A stretch of 64,000 nucleotides of DNA. It comes from Aliivibrio sifiae (GTDB lineage: Bacteria > Pseudomonadota > Gammaproteobacteria > Enterobacterales > Vibrionaceae). The stretch covers positions 1,249,569-1,313,568 of the forward strand of contig NZ_MSCP01000002.1 in assembly GCF_002954715.1 (NCBI RefSeq), given 5' to 3'. Shown here in pieces: positions 56,030-64,000 of the stretch. A program made the position numbers and the translations under genes. Below the pieces are notes generated by a model that had not been told where the DNA came from, ran no database searches, and saw only the letters and a list, made by a program, of their open reading frames with translations. The first letter of the stretch is position 1, and each line of letters begins with the position of its first letter.

Positions 56030-56425
56030 GTGAATATATTAATAGTAAGTAATTATTTTCTAATCAAAGAAGTAGCAAATAAAGTACTGCGTGAACTCAA
56101 TGATGTACATGAAACAAAAACAATGAATGTGGCGAAGTTTCATAGCTTAACCACAAAAGATACCCATGACATCCCTCTTCCCGACCTTGTCGTTTACGAT
56201 CTTGATAGTGAGAAATACTCTATAGAAGATAAAATGCAGTTCTTAAATGACAATTCATACTACCCCTTCTCAGAAGCAAAAAATTTCATTCTCATGGGAT
56301 CATTTGAAAAATTGAGAGAAATGAAGCAATATAATATCTCGAATAAGACAATTTTAGAAAAACCATTCTCAGTAAAAATGCTACAAAACACAGTTAAAAA
56401 GAAGATTACTCTTTACCATACATAA
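56030..56425 (+). CDS. Divergent single-domain receiver-like protein, GTG start
   Basis: 131 aa. Receiver fold: MNILIVSNYF (beta1; the usual acidic pair is replaced by Ser7-Asn8), DLVVYDLDS with a likely phospho-accepting Asp57, LMGS (beta4), and ILEKPFS with conserved Lys111. GTG at 56030 is the only start that keeps beta1. It is 20 bases upstream of the hybrid kinase gene and is A/T-rich like it. The loss of the Mg-binding acids makes ordinary phosphorylation doubtful. Confidence 0.7.
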   Translation: MNILIVSNYFLIKEVANKVLRELNDVHETKTMNVAKFHSLTTKDTHDIPLPDLVVYDLDSEKYSIEDKMQFLNDNSYYPFSEAKNFILMGSFEKLREMKQYNISNKTILEKPFSVKMLQNTVKKKITLYHT

Positions 56426-56445
56426 TAATAAATAAAGGCCAATTA

Positions 56446-58653
56446 ATGCTTTTAAAAAATAAATTCTTTGTAGCTCTTACCGGTACAATCACGATCTATT
56501 CAATCCTTATATCTGTCGCCACCTATCAAATAATTGCCATCAATGAAAAAGAAATTACGTCAGTAACAACAAACGTTGAAAATAAATATATACACAGAAA
56601 CGTATCACATTACGCAAACGACATGAGTAATCATTTAAGTGTAAAACTAAAAGAAATAAGTCACATATCCAATAAATACGCAAATATATTAAAAAAAAAC
56701 AGCAATAATATTGAGGATGTATTAAATAAATCAAATGAAGAATTGAGAAAATATTCCACATCAACATACTTAATGAATGATGAAATAATATTCACCAATA
56801 AAAATGATCGATTTACCATTAAACAATATAAGATAAACAACGGTATTTACCTCACTTTCAAAACAAATATCACTAGGCTTGTCTATTCAATATCAGAAAG
56901 CCAAACTAGAAATGATTTCCTTTCATTGATTATTGATCAAGACATGAATGTTGTAACTAAAAACAAAAGCGCACAACAGTATCTTTCAGAATACAAAGAA
57001 AAATTAAATGACATAACAAAAATAGAAGAATTAACATTTGATGAAATGATAACCATGAGAAATATATCAACTAAAAAAGCATGGGATTCAGAAATTCATT
57101 TAGGAAAAGAGTTATATATTATTGCGACTCAACCTATAAATAATTACCCATGGAATGTCGCAGTGTTAATAAAGAAAAAAACGGCTAAAAGTTATAGCGA
57201 AGAACTTACAAATAAAATACATAATAACTACAATACTTTTATTAAAAAAATAATCAGCTCTATTATCATGTTAACTATATTAACTTTATTCATATCAACA
57301 CTAATTGCCAACTATATTAAAGGTCCTTTAATTTTATTCAGCCAATGGATTAGAGAGATACAAAATGGTAACTATGAATATAATAACCCTCTATTATATA
57401 GAAAAGATGAACTTGGAGCACTCGCAAGAAATGTATCTTTAATGGCTCAACATATCTCTACTTTAGTTTATGATTTAGAAAAAAAAATAGATGATAGAAC
57501 TAATCGATTAAAAAAATCAAAAGAACTAGCAGAGTCAGCAAACATAAAAAAATCAAAATTTATAGCAAATATATCTCATGAACTTAGAACTCCGCTTAAT
57601 GCTATTTTAGGTCTTAGTTTATATCTTATTGAGAAAGAAGATGATGAAGAAAAAAAGAAAACATTAAATACATTATATAAAGCAGGAGAAGGTTTATTAG
57701 AGATGGTAAACGATATTTTAGATCTAAGTAAAATTGAAGCGAATAAAACAATAACCAATAATGAACCAAACTCTATAGATAATATAATAACTAATATCAT
57801 TGATATAATAAGTTTTCAATCTAACTCAAAGAATATAAATATTAATTATAAAGAAAACAAATTCAACCATTTAAATATAGATAAGAAAAATCTAAATAAA
57901 ATAGTAATGAATATTTTAAGTAATGCTATAAAGTTTACCGATAATGGTGGAAACATAAATATAAAAGTAAAATATCTTAATTCCACTAATCTATCGACTG
58001 ATTTAATGCTAGAGTTTACAGACAACGGTAGAGGGATCGAAAAAAAAGACATCGAACGAATTTTTAATCCTTTTGAACAAATATATGATAAAGATAAAGA
58101 TCAAGGAACAGGATTAGGCTTATTTATTACAAAAAAAATAATCGAGGATATGAACGGAAATATATCGATCGAAAGTGAAGTTGGTACTGGAACTTCAATT
58201 TATATTACCTTAAAAGATGTAGAAGTTATAAAAAGTAAAATCATCAATAAGTATCACCATATGAGAAGAGAGATATGCAAGTTCAACTCAAGAAAATACA
58301 TCGCAATTGTTGATGATATTGCATTCAACCGTGAGGTGTTGAAAAAAAAACTAGAGCCTTATGATTTTGATATTATTGAAGGCAGTAATGGCAAAGATAT
58401 TCTCGATAAATTGAATGAAAATCGACTTCCTGATGTAATTTTTACAGACATAAAAATGCCAGTAATGGATGGAATTGAGTTATCTAGAATAATAAAAGAT
58501 CTAGAAAAAACCAAGCATATCCCAGTAATCGCAATTACGGCCCAAGGAATGCTCGATGAAGAAACTGAAATAAAAAAATATTGCGATGGTTATTTAACAA
58601 AACCTATTGATAACGAAAGTCTAGATCTTGTGATCTCACATTTGTTTAAATAA
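56446..58653 (+). CDS. Hybrid sensor histidine kinase
   Basis: 735 aa. TM1 (about 7-28), periplasmic sensor (about 30-265), TM2 (about 268-290), HAMP (about 290-345), HisKA with phospho-accepting His378 (ANISHELRTPLN), HATPase (N box NILSNAIKF, G1 DNGRGI, G2 GTGLGLFI), and C-terminal receiver with Asp668 (FTDIKMPVMDG). No Hpt domain is present, so phosphate must go to a separate Hpt protein or a direct partner. Codons are extremely A/T-rich (AAA, ATA, AAT) even against this genome, suggesting recent gain. Ligand unknown. Confidence 0.93.
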   Translation: MLLKNKFFVALTGTITIYSILISVATYQIIAINEKEITSVTTNVENKYIHRNVSHYANDMSNHLSVKLKEISHISNKYANILKKNSNNIEDVLNKSNEELRKYSTSTYLMNDEIIFTNKNDRFTIKQYKINNGIYLTFKTNITRLVYSISESQTRNDFLSLIIDQDMNVVTKNKSAQQYLSEYKEKLNDITKIEELTFDEMITMRNISTKKAWDSEIHLGKELYIIATQPINNYPWNVAVLIKKKTAKSYSEELTNKIHNNYNTFIKKIISSIIMLTILTLFISTLIANYIKGPLILFSQWIREIQNGNYEYNNPLLYRKDELGALARNVSLMAQHISTLVYDLEKKIDDRTNRLKKSKELAESANIKKSKFIANISHELRTPLNAILGLSLYLIEKEDDEEKKKTLNTLYKAGEGLLEMVNDILDLSKIEANKTITNNEPNSIDNIITNIIDIISFQSNSKNININYKENKFNHLNIDKKNLNKIVMNILSNAIKFTDNGGNINIKVKYLNSTNLSTDLMLEFTDNGRGIEKKDIERIFNPFEQIYDKDKDQGTGLGLFITKKIIEDMNGNISIESEVGTGTSIYITLKDVEVIKSKIINKYHHMRREICKFNSRKYIAIVDDIAFNREVLKKKLEPYDFDIIEGSNGKDILDKLNENRLPDVIFTDIKMPVMDGIELSRIIKDLEKTKHIPVIAITAQGMLDEETEIKKYCDGYLTKPIDNESLDLVISHLFK

Positions 58654-58665
58654 TATTCGTTTATA

Positions 58666-58697
58666 GAAAGAGAGTAATACATTACTCTCTTTTTTTT
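58666..58697 (+). terminator. Terminator of the two-component pair
   Basis: AAAGAGAGTAA/TTACTCTCTTT stem with a short loop (TACA) and an eight-base T-run. It abuts the stop of the convergent PAP2 gene. Confidence 0.88.
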
Positions 58698-59772
58698 ACC
58701 TTAAAATAGACTTAGACCCACAAAGATACCAAATAACTACCGTGATAGGGCCGCTGACCAAACCATCAACGGCATAATGCCAACCTAATGTAAATGAGCC
58801 GATATATATTATAAAACTGAAACACCAAAAGATGATCCCTAATTTCCGATTTATAGAACCAACCCCTAATGCCATAAGCACAGACATAGATACATGCATA
58901 CTTGGCATCGCAGAAATACCACTCCCTAGAATTTCTTTACCAGTAGAATAAGATGTCCATAAATTATCTTGAGTATTTAAGGACCAAATCAAAAGGCTTG
59001 GAACATGTTGTTGTATCCACCTATCTTGTTGATGTAGTAATGCCATTAATGGTTCATAGCTTGTATGATCAGGAGCTAACCGTCCAATAAACGTCGGACC
59101 CACAGAAGAAAATAACAGCGCTAACAAATTTCCAATAACAATCCAGCACAACAACCAAGCCAAAACATAGCGTCTTCTATTTTGCCCATTTTGAGTGACT
59201 AAAAATGTAATTAAAACGCCGTAAACCAAAAAAAACCACACATTATAAGCAAAATCTAACCCTAAAGTTACCCAAGGAGATTGATACAAATTATGAATTA
59301 ACCTCCAAGGTTCATTTCCTAAAAATAACCATAGGTCCATTTGACGAAGACTTTCATCAAATTCAAATGGATGAAGTACAGGTATCATCGCTTTAAACGT
59401 TGAATAATAAGATGAAAAAACGCTAATAACTACAAGTAATAAAAAAGCAGATATAATTTGATACCGTTGCTCATAGAAAAAGATAATTTGTTGCCAAAAA
59501 CAGTATAATGGTCTTTTTTCTTTACGATAAACTAAAACAATGAAATACCCTATGCTTCCAATAATAAATGACAATTGAAGAACCGTCGGTAATAATAATA
59601 AATAGCCAATAAGTTGGCTTTTTGTATCATAACCATTAAGGTTAGCAATAATTGTGACCGTTATACTGAAGATAATGATCAAACCATAAATTATTTTATC
59701 TGCTTTTATGTTCTTATAAATATCTAAGAAATTGCTTTTCCAATGTTCCTTATTAGCAAGTTGATTTAACAT
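58696..59772 (-). CDS. PAP2-superfamily membrane protein at end of Tad operon
   Basis: 358 aa, about eight to nine transmembrane helices. PAP2 active-site parts: C1-like region SSVGPTFIGRL, C2 AMPSMHVSMS, C3 GWHYAVDGLV, closest to the inositolphosphotransferase (PAP2_3/Aur1-like) type. It could be a lipid phosphatase or phospho-transferase. It lies 16 bases after the OmpA-like gene, last in the operon; a direct role in pilus assembly is not established. Confidence 0.8.
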   Translation of the reverse strand: MLNQLANKEHWKSNFLDIYKNIKADKIIYGLIIIFSITVTIIANLNGYDTKSQLIGYLLLLPTVLQLSFIIGSIGYFIVLVYRKEKRPLYCFWQQIIFFYEQRYQIISAFLLLVVISVFSSYYSTFKAMIPVLHPFEFDESLRQMDLWLFLGNEPWRLIHNLYQSPWVTLGLDFAYNVWFFLVYGVLITFLVTQNGQNRRRYVLAWLLCWIVIGNLLALLFSSVGPTFIGRLAPDHTSYEPLMALLHQQDRWIQQHVPSLLIWSLNTQDNLWTSYSTGKEILGSGISAMPSMHVSMSVLMALGVGSINRKLGIIFWCFSFIIYIGSFTLGWHYAVDGLVSGPITVVIWYLCGSKSILR

Positions 59773-59788
59773 TCGAATTCCTTTCTTA

Positions 59789-60430
59789 CTATAATTTTTC
59801 TATTTCAACTCGACGATTCTTCTCTCGCCCAACGGATGTGGTATTTTTTTCTACTGGCTCTAGTTCCCCTTTTGAGATCGGCGTTAACCTTTTAGGATCA
59901 GCACCATGTGCGACAAGATATTTAACTGTTGCATAAGAACGTTTTAGTCCTAATTCATAGTTATAATCTTTACTTCCTTTTGAATCCGTGTGGCCGATTA
60001 CATTTAACTTAGTGCTTTTCTCTTCAATTTGAGTAAATAGTTGGCCTAACACGTATTCAGAACGTTTTGTTAATGTCGCTTTATCAAAATTAAAATAAAC
60101 ACGAGCAAGTACCTCTTTATTATTTGTAGTCACTGTTGATGATTGGCTTAACAAAAACTCTGAACAATTGGCATTAATATCCATACTATCCAATTCATGA
60201 CGAATAAAAGAGGCTTCTGGTGTTACTGGCTCAATTTGTTGAATTTGAGAGAAACCACCTTGATTAAGAGAGACTTTAACTCCCTCACCAACTTGTATCT
60301 CTTTTTGATACTCACTATCAGAAGACCCACAATAAAGTAAAAGAGATTGATTTAACGTGTTGTTATCTTGCGCATATACATTAAATGATGCACTTACAAA
60401 AAGGGCGACTACTGTAAAATATTTATTCAT
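59789..60430 (-). CDS. OmpA-family protein of the Tad cluster
   Basis: 213 aa with signal peptide (VVALFVSASFNVYAQ). C-terminal OmpA domain (about 105-210: VYFNFDKATLTKRSEY, NVIGHTDSKGSKDYNYELGL, EKNRRVEIE) that binds peptidoglycan. The N-terminal domain is unassigned. It follows tadG by 34 bases and probably anchors the pilus machine to the cell wall. Confidence 0.85.
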   Translation of the reverse strand: MNKYFTVVALFVSASFNVYAQDNNTLNQSLLLYCGSSDSEYQKEIQVGEGVKVSLNQGGFSQIQQIEPVTPEASFIRHELDSMDINANCSEFLLSQSSTVTTNNKEVLARVYFNFDKATLTKRSEYVLGQLFTQIEEKSTKLNVIGHTDSKGSKDYNYELGLKRSYATVKYLVAHGADPKRLTPISKGELEPVEKNTTSVGREKNRRVEIEKL

Positions 60431-60464
60431 TGCTTAATTCTCTATCTTGCGTGAAATACACGAT

Positions 60465-61730
60465 TTATTTTAAATGACCAATTTCTTCACTGATTAATTC
60501 AAGAATTGTATTTTGAATATCATCAGCATCCTCTGCTTTATAAACATTCTCTGCACCAACACAATCTCTTAGTGCTTGGTTTGAATAAGGGTCATAATCA
60601 AATCCAATAACCGCCATTTGAGCTCTAATTGGTCTATTATCTGGGGTTGTATCTGACTCTAAACCTTGTTGAATATCACGACACATTCCAGCTGCAACTA
60701 GTCCATTAGCGATGCCTTTTTCATTATCGTCCCCATCAGAAAGTACGATAAGTAACCGACGAGAATTAGTTCCTTCTCCAAGTAATTGCGCCCCTCGGAT
60801 TAAAGCTTGATATGAGGCTGTCCCTCCTTCAGGCCAAAATCGACTTATTTCTTGATTAGCAGAATCAAAATCAGAAGTCAGCGGAATATCATTAAAGCGA
60901 CCATATCTATAGCTTCTACAAGCACTTTTCGTTTTTTCAATCCAAAGATTAGAAACAGTAGCGCTATATGACATGCCCCCCCAACCACTAGAAACACCTT
61001 GTTCAAGGTAACACCAATCGTCATCCCACCAATTATTAGAAGAGCCGGCATATTTAGAATAGGTATAGACATTATAAGCGGACACCCCCACGGTGTTGTC
61101 GTTATCGTTGTGCTCTAAATCATTAAACTTCTGCAGTTCATCAGAGATATTTTTAATTATCTCAATGAGATCTTGATATTTTCTATTTCCTCCAGACCAA
61201 CGATCCTCCATTGAACCTGAAAAATCAGCTGCAAACATAACATCAACAGCCTCACTCTGATATTTACGCGCTAGAGAATGGCCTGTTGTGGTAAAGCTTT
61301 CTCCCATACCGACAATCGCATCATTCCCAGGAAACCAAGATTTTTGTGTGGTTTGTACACCAACTTCATGTTCAAAATAGCGAGGCTCTCCTATCGCTAA
61401 GCCGGCGCTGCATTCAGGGATCTCTTCACAACTACGCTTATAGACTTTGATACTTTGAATCGTATCTACGTCGCTAATATAGGCATTAATATAATCCGTC
61501 ACTATTTGTCGATTGGTTGAACTTGCAGAGCCACCACTACTATTCCCCTGATCGGGGTCGTTATGAGCAGAAATAGCAAGCGTAGCTACTTCTGCGGCAT
61601 CTTCAATTCTTGCTTTTGTTTGAATGGCTCTCGCCCCATCACTGGCTAATGTAAAAATACCAAATAACGCAGGGATCATCATGGCAAACAGAATTGCCGC
61701 ATGTCCTTTTTGGTGCTTCCTTAATCTCAT
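60465..61730 (-). CDS. tadG: TadG-like protein with von Willebrand factor A domain
   Basis: 421 aa. N-terminal pseudopilin-like segment (HAAILFAMMIPALFGIFTLA) with the following DGARAIQTKARIEDAAEVA, as in TadG/TadE proteins, then a vWA domain with the MIDAS motif ADFSGSMED and RLLIVLSDGDDNEKG. Part of the Flp pilus machinery; the metal site is complete. Two bases after tadF. Confidence 0.9.
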   Translation of the reverse strand: MRLRKHQKGHAAILFAMMIPALFGIFTLASDGARAIQTKARIEDAAEVATLAISAHNDPDQGNSSGGSASSTNRQIVTDYINAYISDVDTIQSIKVYKRSCEEIPECSAGLAIGEPRYFEHEVGVQTTQKSWFPGNDAIVGMGESFTTTGHSLARKYQSEAVDVMFAADFSGSMEDRWSGGNRKYQDLIEIIKNISDELQKFNDLEHNDNDNTVGVSAYNVYTYSKYAGSSNNWWDDDWCYLEQGVSSGWGGMSYSATVSNLWIEKTKSACRSYRYGRFNDIPLTSDFDSANQEISRFWPEGGTASYQALIRGAQLLGEGTNSRRLLIVLSDGDDNEKGIANGLVAAGMCRDIQQGLESDTTPDNRPIRAQMAVIGFDYDPYSNQALRDCVGAENVYKAEDADDIQNTILELISEEIGHLK

Positions 61731-61732
61731 AA

Positions 61733-62281
61733 TTATCTTCCAATCATGATGGATGACGAACTCACATCCGTATAAGACTCATCAACCAATGAACCAAACA
61801 TATTATCTGTCTGATAACAAAGCGTAACTCGATATAACGTTGCTTGTCGTGTCCAAGTAGTAACAACAGAAAGATCATCATACTGGTCAATGGTTTGAGA
61901 TAATGTGCACGCATAAGAACCTAAATTATAACGCTTTGGTGCATTTGGATTCCCAATGCTTCGAAACGTTAATTCCTCAACAACAGCACCAAAATTACTG
62001 TCTTTGTAACTGGCTTGCATACGACGAAGTGAGTTTTGAGCGATGGTATATATCGTATCAGCTTCGCTTCGTGTGATTGAATAATCTTCGTCATACAACT
62101 GAGTTCGCTCTTTTAATACATTAACTAAGGAATACGACAAGCGATCGAGCTTGCCTCTAATGGAGAGCTTAATAATCACATCGGCACTAAACACAAACAT
62201 AATGCTCAGCGCTATCCCCACAATCGCAAATTCAACAGTAAAATTTCCTCGCTGTTTAAATTTCAAAGGCATCACGTTCAT
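61733..62281 (-). CDS. tadF: TadF-like pseudopilin
   Basis: About 182 aa. Prepilin-like N-terminus (RGNFTVEFAIVGIALSIMFV: Gly then Glu at +5) followed by an extracytoplasmic domain with two Cys (SYACTL, TLCYQT). It overlaps tadE by 26 bases. The start could be 62281, 62275 (GTG) or 62272; AGGAG lies just before these. Confidence 0.85.
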   Translation of the reverse strand: MNVMPLKFKQRGNFTVEFAIVGIALSIMFVFSADVIIKLSIRGKLDRLSYSLVNVLKERTQLYDEDYSITRSEADTIYTIAQNSLRRMQASYKDSNFGAVVEELTFRSIGNPNAPKRYNLGSYACTLSQTIDQYDDLSVVTTWTRQATLYRVTLCYQTDNMFGSLVDESYTDVSSSSIMIGR

Positions 62282-62744
62282 ACTCCTGAATAACAATCAC
62301 TTCGCGACTAAAAAGGCTTTCAGTATCAACAAAATAAGTAAAAATAGATGAGAACCGGTAATCGATGCGATACACAGCTAATGCTCTATCATCAGCATTT
62401 CCGCATTCAGCACTAACTTCATCCTTCGGAACCACACATGGATTAACTAACCCACCGAGTTCGCTTACACTATCAAGATATTGAATCGACATCGTAAACT
62501 TATTAGGGTCGACCACACTCCCCCATAGCGATTGATTCGTATTAATTGCTTGATTAAAAGAATCCAAATAATCGGCTTCTTTTGTTTTAGATTCACGAGC
62601 TGATTCAGATACAATCAAATCACTAATTGCTGAAATATAAGACATATAGCTCATTTCAACCCATGCCATACAAATCAACCAAAATGCCATAAAACCAAGA
62701 ACAAACTCGATACTGGCCGTTCCTTTATTTTTACTAATCTTCAT
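62256..62744 (-). CDS. tadE: TadE-like pseudopilin
   Basis: 162 aa. Short basic leader, then GTASIEFVLGFMAFWLICMA: prepilin-peptidase-type Gly and Glu+5, hydrophobic helix. The remainder is extracytoplasmic, with two Cys (NPCVV, AECGN). It overlaps tadD by 11 bases, so translation is coupled. Confidence 0.87.
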   Translation of the reverse strand: MKISKNKGTASIEFVLGFMAFWLICMAWVEMSYMSYISAISDLIVSESARESKTKEADYLDSFNQAINTNQSLWGSVVDPNKFTMSIQYLDSVSELGGLVNPCVVPKDEVSAECGNADDRALAVYRIDYRFSSIFTYFVDTESLFSREVIVIQEYERDAFEI

Positions 62745-63492
62745 TGCTACTCTCTACCTCAGTAGGGACAACATCTAAACGTTGAAGCTCTGTGTTTCTT
62801 AATGCGTTATAACGCTTTGATATTTGACGCTCAGTATATTTAGGAGACAGTACTTTCTGCATAAACTCTAATTCCCCCGATTTCGCCATAGCGAGCATTA
62901 AATTAGATTGGACTAATGGATCATTTTGATCCTTCATATATAAATGCAATAAACGATTATTTGCTTGGTCATATTTCCCTTCGATAATATCGAGAACCGC
63001 TAAATTATTTTTGATTTTACTGTCGTTATATAAATGCTTTCTCGCTAACGTAAAATAATGCCTTGCTTGCGGAATGTCTTTTTTAGCGGCATAGATAATG
63101 CCAAGTAGATTCTCTACCTCCGCATTATTTTTATCAGTCTGATATATCTTCAGGGCAGTATTTAGAGCTTCATCAACCATTCCTAGCTCTAATTGCGCGT
63201 TCGCTTCTACTAAAAAAGAGGATACAGAACGAGAATCTTCATCAAGAGAGCTAATCGTAAATAATGCGGAATCTGGATCCCCTGAATTTAAATACGTTTG
63301 CGCTAACTTCTCTCGAGTTTCTTCACTTTCGTTTTTCTTTAACTGCTCTTTATAAAAAACAATCAACTCTGGATAGTTTTCCGTATTAATGAGAATTTTT
63401 TCTTTTGCGCTTTGAGTATCAACGCCTGAACTTGTTACGCATCCTGCTAAGCTCAATAACATTAGCCCGATAGCTATATTTTTAATAAACAC
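62734..63492 (-). CDS. tadD: TadD-like TPR lipoprotein
   Basis: 252 aa, lipobox SLAGC (Cys18). About four to five tetratricopeptide repeats (for example NPDSALFTISS-like, DKNNAEVENLLGIIYAAKKD, SKIKNNLAVLDIIEGKYDQA). TadD is a pilotin-like/assembly lipoprotein of the Flp secretion channel. It overlaps tadC by 11 bases. Confidence 0.88.
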   Translation of the reverse strand: MFIKNIAIGLMLLSLAGCVTSSGVDTQSAKEKILINTENYPELIVFYKEQLKKNESEETREKLAQTYLNSGDPDSALFTISSLDEDSRSVSSFLVEANAQLELGMVDEALNTALKIYQTDKNNAEVENLLGIIYAAKKDIPQARHYFTLARKHLYNDSKIKNNLAVLDIIEGKYDQANNRLLHLYMKDQNDPLVQSNLMLAMAKSGELEFMQKVLSPKYTERQISKRYNALRNTELQRLDVVPTEVESSNED

Positions 63493-64000
63493 CTGACATC
63501 ATCCTCATTATTCCTGGCGCAGCAATTAGAATTACTACGGGTATCATTATGAATAAAATCAGTGGAACCGACATTTTAGCCGCTAACTTACCCACTTTTT
63601 CTTCTAATGAAAGTAACCGTACATTACGAATATCCGCGGCTAAGGTATTCAAAATTCCATAAATTGAACTTCCGTAATGTAAGCTTTGTTTTAACGTCAT
63701 GACGAAGCTTCGCATTTCATTTGTTGGTACCTTGATGTATAACTCATCCAACGCAACACTTAATCCGACAATGCGAGCACGATCATTAGTACGACTCACC
63801 ATATACGCTAAATCTTTATCAAAACCGCGCATTTCTTTAGCAAGGTAGGCCATTGATGACTCAATAGTCATGCCCGTATGCACACACATCGCTAATAGAT
63901 CGAGTAAATAAGGCAACTGCCCAGACAACTTCTCTTGCAACGATTTAATTCTAAAATTGAGGATTGCATCAGGTACCGAGATACAAATAACTAACCAAAT
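63482..64000 (-). CDS. tadC: TadC-like inner-membrane platform protein (partial at window end)
   Basis: The frame is open to base 64000, giving about 172 C-terminal residues. T2SF domain: LPYLLDLLAMCVHTGMTIES, MVSRTNDRARIVGL, LKQSLHYGSSIYGIL, and a last pair of membrane helices (PLILFIMIPVVILIAAPG). TadC pairs with TadB to anchor the TadA ATPase. The upstream Tad genes (flp to tadB) should lie right of the window. Confidence 0.9.
   Translation of the reverse strand: MWLVICISVPDAILNFRIKSLQEKLSGQLPYLLDLLAMCVHTGMTIESSMAYLAKEMRGFDKDLAYMVSRTNDRARIVGLSVALDELYIKVPTNEMRSFVMTLKQSLHYGSSIYGILNTLAADIRNVRLLSLEEKVGKLAAKMSVPLILFIMIPVVILIAAPGIMRMMSGVY

Noticed and set aside
1-64000. CRISPR array, insertion sequence, integron site or tRNA gene
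   Set aside because: No spaced direct repeats, transposase gene, attC-like structure or cloverleaf was recognised in either strand.

Overview
The window looks like a secondary-chromosome segment of a low-GC member of the Vibrionaceae, most likely the Aliivibrio (Vibrio) fischeri group. This rests on A/T-rich codon use, the families present (FocA, Vct/Fat-type catechol-siderophore ABC genes, a PutA without its DNA-binding domain, a class I HMG-CoA reductase, DUF748, a VpsT-like regulator, a Tad locus) and the compact operon style. The species is an inference; no rRNA or tRNA gene was seen.

Layout. Bases 1-85 are the tail of an RND pump. 161-5036 holds focA, a small Arg-rich protein, tag, a three-gene copper-delivery operon (FixH-like, SCO1, PCuAC), an EamA exporter and a YdcH-like protein. 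5093-9579 is a Fur-type ferric-siderophore uptake operon (binding protein, two permeases, ATPase, siderophore-interacting reductase). 9869-10728 has two small genes. 10886-17304 is a proline-use cluster: an AraC regulator, PutA (PRODH+P5CDH), a separately encoded PutA C-terminal-like domain, and PutP. 17820-19694 encodes an exported coiled-coil/PEGA/SUMF1 protein behind a sigma-54-like promoter. 19756-25097 is a chaperone-usher pilus operon plus a LuxR-type regulator carrying the WFSR c-di-GMP signature of VpsT. 25623-26105 encodes a tandem-repeat protein of phage-like character. 26390-28374 is an Ula/Sga-type PTS (IIB-IIC-IIA). 28546-32697 has an orphan FetB-like permease, a DUF2955/membrane-fusion pair and a Tas-like aldo-keto reductase.

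The right half carries a DUF748 envelope giant, an M15 peptidase, a lipoprotein/alpha-beta hydrolase pair, speA-speB (arginine to putrescine), class I HMG-CoA reductase, a Blc-type lipocalin, a patatin-like lipoprotein, and a LysR + MFP-RND-OMP tripartite efflux operon. These are followed by a YiaV/YiaW-like pair divergent from a LysR gene, a 5'-truncated FadL-family remnant, and a very A/T-rich two-component pair (divergent receiver + hybrid kinase). The last genes are the distal end of a Tad pilus operon (tadC partial, D, E, F, G, an OmpA-like protein and a PAP2 protein).

The least ordinary parts are the 17.5-26.3 kb accessory block (sigma-54-like promoter with upstream palindrome, SUMF1 protein lacking the formylglycine-enzyme cysteines, c-di-GMP-type regulator beside a pilus operon, phage-like repeat protein), the split PutA, the FadL remnant next to a regulator, and the A/T-rich signalling pair. 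No complete new system is proven here. The pilus/regulator/SUMF1 block is the best candidate for undescribed biology.
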